DNA from: Bordetella parapertussis
Lineage (GTDB): Bacteria; Pseudomonadota; Gammaproteobacteria; Burkholderiales; Burkholderiaceae_C
Length of the DNA: 36,825 nucleotides
Assembly (NCBI GenBank): GCA_945873925.1
Contig: CAMCES010000016.1
Coordinates: 1-36,825 of the forward strand
Direction of reading: 5' to 3'
The notes under the pieces: generated by a model
What the model was told of the DNA's origin: nothing
Databases searched by the model: none
What the model saw: the letters and a program-made list of their open reading frames with translations, nothing else
Position numbers and translations under genes: made by a program
Shown here: positions 7,739-15,628 of the stretch, piece by piece
Layout: each line of letters begins with the position of its first letter
Numbering within the stretch: the first letter of the stretch is position 1

Positions 7739-7930
7739 TTATAAGGTCTGCGGCATCAACTTGTCGCGCTCTTGCTTGTACTTGTCGTAGTCTGGCAATC
7801 GCTGGTTGTCGGGTGGGCTGGGCTCGCGGCGGATTTGCTGCTGCTGGCGGATGCCTTCGTACACGCCTTGCTCGGTCACCACGCCGCAGGCGGTCAGCGT
7901 CAACAACATCAGGGCGAAGAGGCTTCTCAT
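7739..7930 (-). CDS. Small lipoprotein (63 aa)
   Basis: 63 residues starting MRSLFALMLLTLTAC: a short positively charged start, a hydrophobic segment and a lipobox LTAC with Cys at 15, so it should be lipidated and anchored in an envelope membrane. The mature part is only about 48 residues, polar and rich in Q, R, P and D (GIRQQQQIRREP, then YDKYKQERDKL). No family is recognised. It is divergent from the ABC exporter ATPase, with 51 bp between the starts, and lies 34 bp from tRNA-Phe. A longer reading of the same frame, starting at 8365, runs antisense through the ATPase gene and is not credible. Confidence 0.75.
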   Translation of the reverse strand: MRSLFALMLLTLTACGVVTEQGVYEGIRQQQQIRREPSPPDNQRLPDYDKYKQERDKLMPQTL

Positions 7931-7981
7931 GGCGATCACTGTAATGCAACAAGGCACAATGCGGGCTCTAGCGAGCGACCC

Positions 7982-8905
7982 ATGAACGAACCTCAACTCC
8001 GTTGCACCCACCTGACCAAGCGCTTTGGCGACAACCTGGTGGTCAATGACCTGTCTTTCGATCTCCACGCAGGCGAATGTCTGGGCGTGATCGGCCCAAA
8101 TGGCGCTGGCAAAACCACCACGTTCCGCATGTGCCTGGGGCTGACCGCGCCCGACAACGGCAGTGTGCACATCTTTGACCAAGCCATGCCGAAACAGGCT
8201 TTGGCCATCAAAGAGCGCTTGGGCGTGGTCAGCCAGTTCGACACCCTCGATCCGGATTTCACCTGTGCCGAAAACCTGTTGGTTTATGGCCGCTATTTCG
8301 GCATGCGCGACGCCGAGATCCAAGCCCGCATCCCCCAGCTGCTCGAATTTGCCGCGCTGACCCACAAAGCCAGCGCCAAACCCGGCGAGCTCTCTGGCGG
8401 CATGAAGCGTCGCTTGAGTTTGGCGCGCTCATTGATCAACAACCCTTCCCTCTTGCTGCTCGACGAGCCCACCACAGGCCTGGACCCGCAAGCGCGGCAC
8501 CTGATGTGGGAGCGCTTGCAACAACTTTTGCAACAAGGCAAATCGATTTTACTGACCACGCATTTCATGGACGAGGCCGAGCGCTTGTGCGACCGCTTGT
8601 TGGTGGTGGACCATGGCCGCAAGATCGCCGAGGGCAAGCCACGCGACTTGATTGCCAAACACTTGGAACCCGATGTGGTCGAGGTCTATGGTGGCGATAC
8701 CCAGGCCTTGTCAAAAGGCGATCTGCGCGCCCATGCAGAGCGCATCGAGGTCAGTGGCGACACCGTGTTTTTCTACACCCAAACCGCGCATCCGTTGTTG
8801 CAGGCTTTGGTCGCCTACCCAGGGGTGCGCAGTCTGCACCGGCCAGCCAATTTGGAAGATTTGTTTTTGAAACTCACAGGGCGGCAGATCCGCGAGGAGG
8901 GGTGA
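7982..8905 (+). CDS. ABC exporter ATP-binding protein, NodI-like
   Basis: 307 residues from the ATG at 7982 (MNEPQL). Walker A GPNGAGKT is at 38-45, the signature LSGGMKRR at 137-144, and Walker B LLLLDEP at 157-163, followed by TTGLD and a switch His in LLTTHFMDEAE. The layout and the C-terminal extension of about 90 residues match NodI and drug-export ATPases of the DrrA type. It powers the membrane protein encoded next, whose ATG overlaps this stop by one base (TGATG). The cargo is not known; members of this group export lipo-oligosaccharides, drugs or envelope components. Confidence 0.9.
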   Translation: MNEPQLRCTHLTKRFGDNLVVNDLSFDLHAGECLGVIGPNGAGKTTTFRMCLGLTAPDNGSVHIFDQAMPKQALAIKERLGVVSQFDTLDPDFTCAENLLVYGRYFGMRDAEIQARIPQLLEFAALTHKASAKPGELSGGMKRRLSLARSLINNPSLLLLDEPTTGLDPQARHLMWERLQQLLQQGKSILLTTHFMDEAERLCDRLLVVDHGRKIAEGKPRDLIAKHLEPDVVEVYGGDTQALSKGDLRAHAERIEVSGDTVFFYTQTAHPLLQALVAYPGVRSLHRPANLEDLFLKLTGRQIREEG

Positions 8906-9672
8906 TGCGCCTGCGTTTTTGGCCGGTGTTTTTGCGCAATTTCCTGGTCTGGCGAAAACTCCTCATCCCCTCTCTGATCGCCAACATTGCCGAGCCGTTG
9001 ATGTGGCTGGTGGCGTTTGGTTATGGCATGGGTGCCTTGGTGGGCGAGGTGCGCCTGGGCGACCAGGCGGTACCCTACATCGTGTTTTTGGCCAGCGGCT
9101 CGATTTGCATGAGTGCGATGAACGCGGCCACCTTTGAGGCTTTGTACTCGGCTTTTTCGCGCATGCATGTGCAAAAAACCTGGGACGGCATCATGAATGC
9201 GCCTGTGCGTTTGGACGATGTGCTGTTGGCCGAGATGCTCTGGGCGGCGTTCAAGTCGCTGTTTACCGTCAGCGCCATCTTGGTGGTGATGTTTGGTTTG
9301 GGGATCGTGCAGTCCTGGAAACTGTTGATGGCCTGGCCAATCTTGTTGGGCACGGGCGTGGTGTTCAGTTGCTTGGCACTGATTTTCAACGCGCTGGCCA
9401 AAGGCTACGACTTTTTCACTTATTACTTCACGCTGTTTCTCACCCCAATGATGTTCTTGAGCGGGGTGTTTTTTCCCTTGGACACTTTGCCCGACACGGT
9501 GCGTGTATTGGCACAGTGCCTGCCGCTCACCCATGCGGTGGCCTTGGTCAGGCCGCTGTTTTTAGACCAGTGGCCGGATGCGCCTTGGCTGCATATCGGT
9601 GTGTTGGTGGCCTATGGCAGCGTAGCTTGGCTGATTGCCCTGCACCTGACCCGCAAGCGCTTCAAGCAATGA
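8905..9672 (+). CDS. ABC-2 type exporter permease, NodJ-like
   Basis: 255 residues from the ATG at 8905, with GAGGAGG just upstream and a one-base overlap with the ATPase gene. About six hydrophobic segments are visible, with the NodJ/DrrB-type pattern: a cytoplasmic start (RLRFWPVFLRNFLVWRK), a long first helix region, and the LTPMMFLSGVFFPLDTLP segment typical of ABC-2 permeases. It forms the inner-membrane channel of the exporter with the ATPase. Its stop is one base from the stop of the convergent ferredoxin gene. Confidence 0.9.
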   Translation: MRLRFWPVFLRNFLVWRKLLIPSLIANIAEPLMWLVAFGYGMGALVGEVRLGDQAVPYIVFLASGSICMSAMNAATFEALYSAFSRMHVQKTWDGIMNAPVRLDDVLLAEMLWAAFKSLFTVSAILVVMFGLGIVQSWKLLMAWPILLGTGVVFSCLALIFNALAKGYDFFTYYFTLFLTPMMFLSGVFFPLDTLPDTVRVLAQCLPLTHAVALVRPLFLDQWPDAPWLHIGVLVAYGSVAWLIALHLTRKRFKQ

Positions 9673-9673
9673 G

Positions 9674-9997
9674 TCAGTATTGCCGCTCGGGTAAATACAC
9701 CCGCAAACCGTCCATGAAGTACTCGACCACGATCTGACAGGCCAAGCGGCTATTGGCTTCGCGGGTGGTCGCGACAAAATCCAGCATGGCCGATTCTTCT
9801 TCGCTGGGCTCGAACATCTCGGCCAAGTGCTCTGGCTCAATGAAGCAGTGGCAGGTGGCACAGGTGCCGTTGCCACCACACTCGGCGGTGAAGCCGTCGA
9901 CACCGGCTTCACGCGCAGCGCTCAAGAGTGTTTGGCCATTGACTGCCGAGGCTTCATGTGTTGCCCCGTTGGGTTGGATGAAAAACAGTTTGATCAT
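9674..9997 (-). CDS. [2Fe-2S] ferredoxin, adrenodoxin/putidaredoxin-like
   Basis: 107 residues, typical for the class. The cluster ligands fit C40, C46, C49 and C87 (CGGNGTCATCHC, then LACQ), giving the C-x5-C-x2-C spacing of vertebrate-type and oxygenase ferredoxins. It would pass electrons to a cytochrome P450, a Rieske oxygenase or cluster assembly. It is the last gene of the long minus-strand operon; its ATG overlaps the stop of the Bug-type receptor gene. No reductase or oxygenase is encoded nearby, so the partner is unknown. Confidence 0.9.
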   Translation of the reverse strand: MIKLFFIQPNGATHEASAVNGQTLLSAAREAGVDGFTAECGGNGTCATCHCFIEPEHLAEMFEPSEEESAMLDFVATTREANSRLACQIVVEYFMDGLRVYLPERQY

Positions 9998-11004
9998 CAG
10001 TCAGCGTAGACCCCAGCAGCTTTGATGATGGGGCTCCATTTGGCCATTTCAGACATGACGAACTTGCGGTGCTCGTCGGGTTCGGTGCGTTTGTCGGTGA
10101 CCATCACCGCACCCAGCGCCTCTTGCTTTTTCACAAAGGCGGGGTCAGTCAGGACCGTGCGCAAAGCAGTATGCCATTTGGCCTGCACCTGAGGTGGCAG
10201 ACCTTTGGGCGCATAAACGCCGTGCCAAATGCTGACCTGAAAACCTTTGACACCCAACTCTTGCATGGTGGGCAATCCACTCAAACTGGGCAAGCCCAAG
10301 CGCTTGGCAGAAGTGACCGCATAAGCCTTGACCTTGTTGCTCTCGATGTAGGCCATGGTGTTGGTGGTTTGGTCACACAACAAATCGATTTGTCCGCCCA
10401 TCAAGTCGGTGATCGCCATGGACACGCCTTTGTAGGGGATGCTGGCCATCTCGGTGCGCAACGAGGCTTGCCACAACAAGCCGCACAGGTGCGAGGCCGA
10501 ACCCACGCCGGCATTGCCCAGGTTGACCCGGTCTTTGTTCTTGGCGATCCAAGCGGTGAGTTGCTTGTAGTCGGTGGCTTCCAAGGTGGGCCGGGCCACG
10601 ATGGTCATCGGCACTTCATGGATCATGCCCAGGTAAGTGAAATCGGTTTCAACTTGGAAATTGAGTTTGCGCACCAATGAGGGCATGGTGGCCATGCCAA
10701 TATGGTGAATCAAAATGGTGTGTCCATCGGCAACGGCTTTGGCTACTTTTTGGGTGGCGATCGCACCACCGGCCCCCAAGCTGTTCTCCACCACGATATT
10801 CGCACCCAAGGGCTTGCGCAGGGCCTCGGCCATGTCGCGCGCCAAGCGATCGGTAGGCCCGCCAGCCGTGAACGGCACCACCAGGGTGATCGGTTTGTCT
10901 TTGATCGGAAAACTTTGCGCTGCCGCAGTCACGCAGCCAAGGGCTGACAAGCCCAGCAGCACCGCGCCAAGCCAAGGCTTATTTGTAGCTGCGGGCATCT
11001 TCAA
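9997..11004 (-). CDS. Bug/TctC-family periplasmic solute-binding protein
   Basis: 335 residues with a signal peptide (hydrophobic LGAVLLGLSALGCVTAAAQ, cleavage after AAA or nearby). The mature protein has the family landmarks ITLVVPFTAGGPTDRLAR and GAGGAIATQKVAKA. These receptors capture carboxylates such as tricarboxylates, aromatic acids or amino acids and often work without their own transporter. The start at 11004 overlaps the upstream ligase-like gene by 26 bp; ATG at 10998 is an alternative. It is the second receptor type in this operon, beside the LivK-type protein. Confidence 0.92.
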   Translation of the reverse strand: MKMPAATNKPWLGAVLLGLSALGCVTAAAQSFPIKDKPITLVVPFTAGGPTDRLARDMAEALRKPLGANIVVENSLGAGGAIATQKVAKAVADGHTILIHHIGMATMPSLVRKLNFQVETDFTYLGMIHEVPMTIVARPTLEATDYKQLTAWIAKNKDRVNLGNAGVGSASHLCGLLWQASLRTEMASIPYKGVSMAITDLMGGQIDLLCDQTTNTMAYIESNKVKAYAVTSAKRLGLPSLSGLPTMQELGVKGFQVSIWHGVYAPKGLPPQVQAKWHTALRTVLTDPAFVKKQEALGAVMVTDKRTEPDEHRKFVMSEMAKWSPIIKAAGVYAD

Positions 11005-12226
11005 TCACCTTGCCATCGTTGGGCAAACTGCCGGGGGCAACGCAAGTCACCTCGGCGCGCAGTTTGGTGATGTCGCGCACGGCTTGCTCGATCGCGCTGG
11101 TCAGCGCATCGCTGGCTTGCGTGGTTTCCACATGCAGATGCATCTGATCGTTGGCCATCTCGCCGCTGATCACCAAGCGGGCCTTGCCCACTTGCGCAAA
11201 ACGCTTGACCACCTGGTCGACTTGGCCGGGGTGGACAAACATGCCGCGCACCTTGGTGGTTTGGTCGGCACGGCCCATCCAGCCTTTGATGCGTTGGTTG
11301 CTGCGCCCGGTAGGGCAATGGCCGGGCAGCACCGCGGTCAAGTCACCCGTGCCAAAACGAATCAGCGGGTAATCGGGGCTCAAGGTGGTCACCACCAATT
11401 CGCCCACCTCGCCTTCGGCCACCAAGTCGCCGGTGCCCGGGCGCACGATCTCAACGATCACGCCCTCGTCCAACACCAAACCTTCGCGGGCCGAGGTTTC
11501 ATAGGCAATCAATCCAATGTCAGCCGTGGCATAGCACTGGTAAGCGGTCACGCCCTGCGCCAAAAACCAATCGCGCAAGGACGGCGGGCAAGCCTCGCCA
11601 CTGACCAGGGCCTTGCGCAAGAAAGGCAAAGACACGCCGGTTTCAGCGGCTTTTTCCAGGATGATTTTCAAAAAACTCGGGGTGCCACAGTAGCCTGCGG
11701 GTTGCAGGTCAAGCATGGCTTGCAGTTGCTGCTCGGTTTGGCCTGTGCCGGCGGGAAACACACTGCAGCCCAAGGCATGCGCACCGCTTTCCATGATCGA
11801 GCCAGCGGGTGTGAAGTGATAGCTGAAACAGTTGTGGATCAACTCGCCCGGGCGAAAGCCAGCGGCAAACAAAGCCCGGCCCACACGCCAATAGTCGTGG
11901 CGCTTGCCCTCAGGTTCGTAGATCGGGCCAGGACTGGCAAACACGCGCGGCATCTGCGCGCCAAAGCGCAACGCTGAAAACCCACCAAACACGTTTTGGC
12001 TGCGCTGGGCTTGTTGGCGTTCGAGCAGTTCGTGCTTGCGGGTCACAGGCAGCGTGGACAGCGCGGTTCGGGTGTGGATGCTGGCCGGGTCCACGCCTTG
12101 CAAGATCTGGGCAAAGGCGGGTGCATGGGCTTGCGCATGGGCGACTTGCTGGGGCAAGGCGGCCATCAAGGCGGCCTCGCGCGCAGCCGCAGAGCGTTGT
12201 TCTAAAGGGTCGAAATAATCAGTCAT
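10979..12226 (-). CDS. Phenylacetate-CoA ligase-like AMP-binding protein
   Basis: 415 residues, close to PaaK length. C-terminal landmarks of the PaaK family are clear: YPLIRFGTGDLT and GRADQTTKVRGMFVHPGQV. The N-terminal ATP loop, normally SSGTTGKPT, reads ASPGPIYEPEG at 97-107, so the usual Ser/Thr/Gly phosphate loop is absent. It probably acts on an aromatic or other acid taken up by the Liv transporter encoded upstream, either as a divergent CoA ligase or in a non-adenylating role. It lies 13 bp after livF and overlaps the Bug receptor gene. Confidence 0.85.
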   Translation of the reverse strand: MTDYFDPLEQRSAAAREAALMAALPQQVAHAQAHAPAFAQILQGVDPASIHTRTALSTLPVTRKHELLERQQAQRSQNVFGGFSALRFGAQMPRVFASPGPIYEPEGKRHDYWRVGRALFAAGFRPGELIHNCFSYHFTPAGSIMESGAHALGCSVFPAGTGQTEQQLQAMLDLQPAGYCGTPSFLKIILEKAAETGVSLPFLRKALVSGEACPPSLRDWFLAQGVTAYQCYATADIGLIAYETSAREGLVLDEGVIVEIVRPGTGDLVAEGEVGELVVTTLSPDYPLIRFGTGDLTAVLPGHCPTGRSNQRIKGWMGRADQTTKVRGMFVHPGQVDQVVKRFAQVGKARLVISGEMANDQMHLHVETTQASDALTSAIEQAVRDITKLRAEVTCVAPGSLPNDGKVIEDARSYK

Positions 12227-12239
12227 GGCTTGAAAAGGC

Positions 12240-13049
12240 TTAGGCCAACCAGCGCTTGCGGCGCTTGTAGCTTTTCACATCTTTGAAACTCTTGCGCTCG
12301 CCCCCGCCCATGCCAAGGTAGAACTCTTTCACATCCTCGTTGTTGGCCAGGTCGCTGGCGGTGCCGTCCATCACGATGCGGCCCGACTCCATGATGTAGC
12401 CAAAGTCGGCATAGCGCAGCGCCATGTGGGTGTTTTGTTCGGCGAGCAAAAAGGTGACATGTTCTTTGTGGTTGAGGTCTTTCACAATCGTGAACACCTC
12501 TTCGACTATCTGCGGGGCCAAGCCCATGGAAGGCTCATCGAGCAACACCAGGCTCGGGTTGGCCATCAAGGCGCGGCCAATCGCACACATTTGCTGCTCG
12601 CCACCCGAGGTGTAGGCCGCTTGCAAGCTGCGGCGGGTTTTCAAGCGTGGAAAGTAGCTGTAGACCTTCTCGAGATTGGCAGCAATTTCGCCTTTGTCGC
12701 TGCGGGTGTAGCTGCCGGTCAGCAGGTTTTCTTCGATCGTCAGATGGGCAAAGCAATGCCGCCCCTCCATCACCTGCACCACGCCACGCTGCACCAAATC
12801 CGCAGGCGACAGGTTTTCAATCCGCTCACCCCGCAGCTCGATGCTGCCCTTGGTCACTTCGCCGCGTTCGCCCTTGAGCAAATTGGAGATGGCACGCAAG
12901 GTGGTGGTCTTGCCGGCGCCATTGCCACCCAAGAGCGCGACGATACCGCGCTCGGGCACTTGCAAGGACACGCCCTTTAACACCAAGATCACATGGTTGT
13001 AGATGACCTCGATGCCGTTGACATTCAAAACCATGTTGGGCGTGCTCAT
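12240..13049 (-). CDS. livF: Branched-chain-type ABC transporter ATPase LivF
   Basis: 269 residues. Walker A GGNGAGKT is at 41-48, the signature TSGGEQQ at 147-153 (Thr in place of the usual Leu) and Walker B LVLLDE at 168-173. Specific LivF features include GMGGGERKSFKDVK, a basic C-terminal tail (RKRWLA) longer than in E. coli LivF. It pairs with LivG on the cytoplasmic face of LivHM. It is 18 bp from the receptor gene upstream. In this context the imported molecule is more likely an organic acid than an amino acid. Confidence 0.93.
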   Translation of the reverse strand: MSTPNMVLNVNGIEVIYNHVILVLKGVSLQVPERGIVALLGGNGAGKTTTLRAISNLLKGERGEVTKGSIELRGERIENLSPADLVQRGVVQVMEGRHCFAHLTIEENLLTGSYTRSDKGEIAANLEKVYSYFPRLKTRRSLQAAYTSGGEQQMCAIGRALMANPSLVLLDEPSMGLAPQIVEEVFTIVKDLNHKEHVTFLLAEQNTHMALRYADFGYIMESGRIVMDGTASDLANNEDVKEFYLGMGGGERKSFKDVKSYKRRKRWLA

Positions 13050-13067
13050 GCGTGTGTCCGGTTCAGA

Positions 13068-14390
13068 TCAAGACTGACAGTCTTGGCCAGTGCGGCGGGT
13101 GAGTTTTTTCTCGGCAGCGTATTTGTCAGCGGTGGCTTTCACCAAGGGCTTCAAAATTTGCTCGTCGGCTTGCATCCAGTCGGAAGTGAACACCCAATTT
13201 TTGCCATCCCAGGTGTGGATACGGGTCCATGCCGCGCCCATGTGGTCCATGCAAGAGGTGCTGATCGGGCGCATCACGCCTTTGAACCCGAGTGCATCGA
13301 GTTTGACTTGGGTCAGGTTCAGATTTTCCAAGCCCCAGCGCACTTGCTCGCCGGTCATGACCTTGCCTTTGCCAAAACGCTCTTGCGCGGAGCGGATGCC
13401 TTCGATGCCAATCATGGCGCTCATCACACCGCGCAAATACAGCACCTGCCCGACTTCTTCTTTGGGGCCTGTGCCTTGGCCTTTGGCATGAATCTGGGCC
13501 AACAGGGTTTTGACAATGTCTGCGTTGGGCTCAGCCCCGTGCTGAATCGTCACTGCGTTGTAACCCTTGGCGCCATCGGCCACATCTTTGACATCCTGCT
13601 CGGCACCAGCCCACCAGACGCCATACATTTTTTCGCGGGCATAGCCAGTGGCTTGTGCTTCTTTGATGGCGGTGGAGTTCATCACCCCCCAACCCCACAA
13701 CACCACAAAGTCAGGCTTGGCCTGGCGCACCTGCAACCAGGTGGCTTTTTGCTCCACGCCTGGCGGGGTGACTGGCAAAAGTTGCAATTCAAAGCCGTGG
13801 ATTCGCGCACGTTCTTGAATCAGGGGAATCGGCTCTTTGCCAAATGGGCTGTCGTGGTAGACCAAGCCGATTTTTTTGCCCTTGAGCTTGTCCCAGCCGC
13901 CCTCTTTTTTGGCAATGGCCTGCAAAATCGTGTCAGCAGCGACCCAATAGGTGCCCGCGATCGGGAAGTTCCACTTGAACACCGAGCCGTCCGCGCTCTC
14001 GCTGCGGCCATAGCCGATGGTCAACACCGGGATTTTGTCGCCCGGGGCTTTTTCGGTGATCGCAAATGTCGCGCCTGTCGAGAGGGTTTGCACAAAGCTT
14101 GGATTTTTGCTTTTCAGGCGTTCATAGCACTCGACGCTGCGGGCGGTGTCGTAGCCGGTCTCGCATTCTTCGTAGGTGATTTTGACGTTATTGATGCCGC
14201 CTTTGAGGTTCATCAACTTCAGGTAATCGACAAAGCCATTGGCCCAAGGTGTGCCATTGGGTGCGTAAGGGCCGGTGCGGTAGGACAGCACAGGGATGAA
14301 CTGCTCTTTGGCTTGCGCCAGCACCGGCGCGGCCGAGGACAGCATCACCGCGCTGAGCAGCGCGGACAACAACAAGACTGGTTTTTTCAT
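13068..14390 (-). CDS. LivK-type periplasmic binding protein
   Basis: 440 residues from the ATG at 14390, with GGAGA 5 nt upstream. The signal peptide MKKPVLLLSALLSAVMLSSAAPVLAQ-like start (Lys-Lys, hydrophobic core, cleavage near AQA) sends it to the periplasm. The rest is a type-I periplasmic binding fold (KGKKIGLVYHDSPFGKE, then PDFVVLWGWGVMN). It is longer than LivJ/LivK (about 345) and resembles receptors for aromatic acids or amides. It lies between livM and livF in the operon. The ligand is not known. Confidence 0.93.
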   Translation of the reverse strand: MKKPVLLLSALLSAVMLSSAAPVLAQAKEQFIPVLSYRTGPYAPNGTPWANGFVDYLKLMNLKGGINNVKITYEECETGYDTARSVECYERLKSKNPSFVQTLSTGATFAITEKAPGDKIPVLTIGYGRSESADGSVFKWNFPIAGTYWVAADTILQAIAKKEGGWDKLKGKKIGLVYHDSPFGKEPIPLIQERARIHGFELQLLPVTPPGVEQKATWLQVRQAKPDFVVLWGWGVMNSTAIKEAQATGYAREKMYGVWWAGAEQDVKDVADGAKGYNAVTIQHGAEPNADIVKTLLAQIHAKGQGTGPKEEVGQVLYLRGVMSAMIGIEGIRSAQERFGKGKVMTGEQVRWGLENLNLTQVKLDALGFKGVMRPISTSCMDHMGAAWTRIHTWDGKNWVFTSDWMQADEQILKPLVKATADKYAAEKKLTRRTGQDCQS

Positions 14391-14427
14391 CTTCGTCTCC
14401 TTTATGAAATTGGCAATACTTCGGGGT

Positions 14428-15504
14428 TCAATACGGGAACGGCCAGACACGCATTTTCTGCTTGCCGATCGACCACAACTTGGCCAGGCCATGCGGTTCC
14501 ACGATCAGGAACCAAACGATCAAGCCACCAAAAATCATCAGTTCGGTGTGAGACACCACCGTGGTTGAAATCTCCATGCCCACCATGCCCGCCATGAAGG
14601 GCAGCGCTTGGTTCAAAAAAATGGGCAACAAGATGATGAAGGCCGCACCCAAAAAGCCGCCCATGATCGAGCCCAAGCCGCCAATGATCACCATGAACAA
14701 CAATCGGAAAGATTCATTGACGGAGAAAGCGCTCGGCTCCCAAGAGCCCATGTAAATGAAAGCCCACAAAGCACCCGCCACGCCGATAATGAACGAACTG
14801 ACCGCAAACGCACTGAGCTTGGCGTACATCGGGCGAATGCCAATGACTGCAGCGGCCACGTCCATGTCGCGGATCGCCATCCACTCGCGACCGATCGCAC
14901 CGCGCACCAGGTTTTTGGCGAGCAAAGCCACCAGGCACAACAGCGTCAGGCAAAACAGGTATTTGCTGACATCGCTTTCAATCGGCAGGCCAAACACCTG
15001 CAAATTAGAAACCGACACCGAGCCTGACGGCGTGTCCAAGGTGAACCACTTGATACGCAAAAACATCCAATCGGCAAAGAATTGAGCCGCCAAGGTAGCC
15101 ACGGCCAGGTAAAGACCACGCACCCGCAAACTGGGTAAACCAAACAGCACACCGAACACCGTGGCGCACAAACCGCCCAAGATGAGCGCGGGTATGAGCG
15201 GCATGTCGGGCACACGGGCAAAGAAGTTGTAGGCGCCATAGGCGCCCACCGCCATGAACGCGCCTGAGCCCAAAGAGATTTGGCCGCAATAGCCGACCAA
15301 GATATTCACGCCAATGGCCGCCATGGCCATGATCACAAAAGGAATCAAGATGGCGCTGAACCAGTAGTCGGTGGCAAGCATTGGCACGGCAACGAAGGCC
15401 AGCAACAACATGGCCAGGATGAACCAACGATCCTGTGCAATAGGAAAGATCTGCTGGTCAGCTTGGTAGCTGGTTTTGAGTTGGCCGTTTTCTCTGTAGA
15501 ACAT
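14428..15504 (-). CDS. livM: Branched-chain-type ABC permease LivM
   Basis: 358 residues with eight to ten hydrophobic segments. The family landmarks are NILVGYCGQISLGSGAFMAVGAYGAY and the cytoplasmic loop GREWMAIRDMDVAAAVIGI, which docks the ATPase. It forms the channel with LivH. It is separated from livH by about 100 bp containing two hairpins, an unusually large gap within this tight operon. The start at 15504 is preceded by AAGAGAA. Confidence 0.94.
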   Translation of the reverse strand: MFYRENGQLKTSYQADQQIFPIAQDRWFILAMLLLAFVAVPMLATDYWFSAILIPFVIMAMAAIGVNILVGYCGQISLGSGAFMAVGAYGAYNFFARVPDMPLIPALILGGLCATVFGVLFGLPSLRVRGLYLAVATLAAQFFADWMFLRIKWFTLDTPSGSVSVSNLQVFGLPIESDVSKYLFCLTLLCLVALLAKNLVRGAIGREWMAIRDMDVAAAVIGIRPMYAKLSAFAVSSFIIGVAGALWAFIYMGSWEPSAFSVNESFRLLFMVIIGGLGSIMGGFLGAAFIILLPIFLNQALPFMAGMVGMEISTTVVSHTELMIFGGLIVWFLIVEPHGLAKLWSIGKQKMRVWPFPY

Positions 15505-15522
15505 GGTTCTCTTAATTCACTT

Positions 15523-15628
15523 TCAATGATCTTTTAACTCCGACCCGCTTCTCTTAACTTTGCTTTGCAAAGTTAGTCTGCGTTGAAAGATCATTGACCG
15601 CGTATTTCATACGCGGTCAATGATCTTT
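15523..15628 (-). repeat. livH-livM junction: 20-bp perfect hairpin, second hairpin and a repeated 13-mer
   Basis: AAAGATCATTGACCGCGTAT (15586-15605) and its exact complement (15609-15628) flank a 3-nt loop. The livH stop codon (15609-15607) straddles the loop and the first base of the arm. A second hairpin, TAACTTTGC-TTT-GCAAAGTTA, is at 15555-15575. TCAATGATCTTTT (15617-15629) recurs at 15523-15535, just before livM, so on the RNA the descending arm can pair either with the livH end or with the copy ahead of livM. This may set the livM level or protect RNA ends; the function is inferred. Confidence 0.85.

Noticed and set aside
7739..8365. 208-codon minus-strand frame ending in the lipoprotein
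   Set aside because: The upstream two-thirds is antisense to the exporter ATPase; the lipoprotein start at 7930 has a proper signal peptide.
10715..11977. Long plus-strand open frame (420 codons) opposite the Bug receptor and PaaK-like genes
   Set aside because: Antisense to two well-supported genes, with no recognisable domain.
12993..14597. Long plus-strand open frame (534 codons) opposite livF/livK/livM
   Set aside because: It runs antisense through genes with clear family motifs and reads as low-complexity His/Gly/Ala-rich sequence, a typical GC-rich shadow frame.
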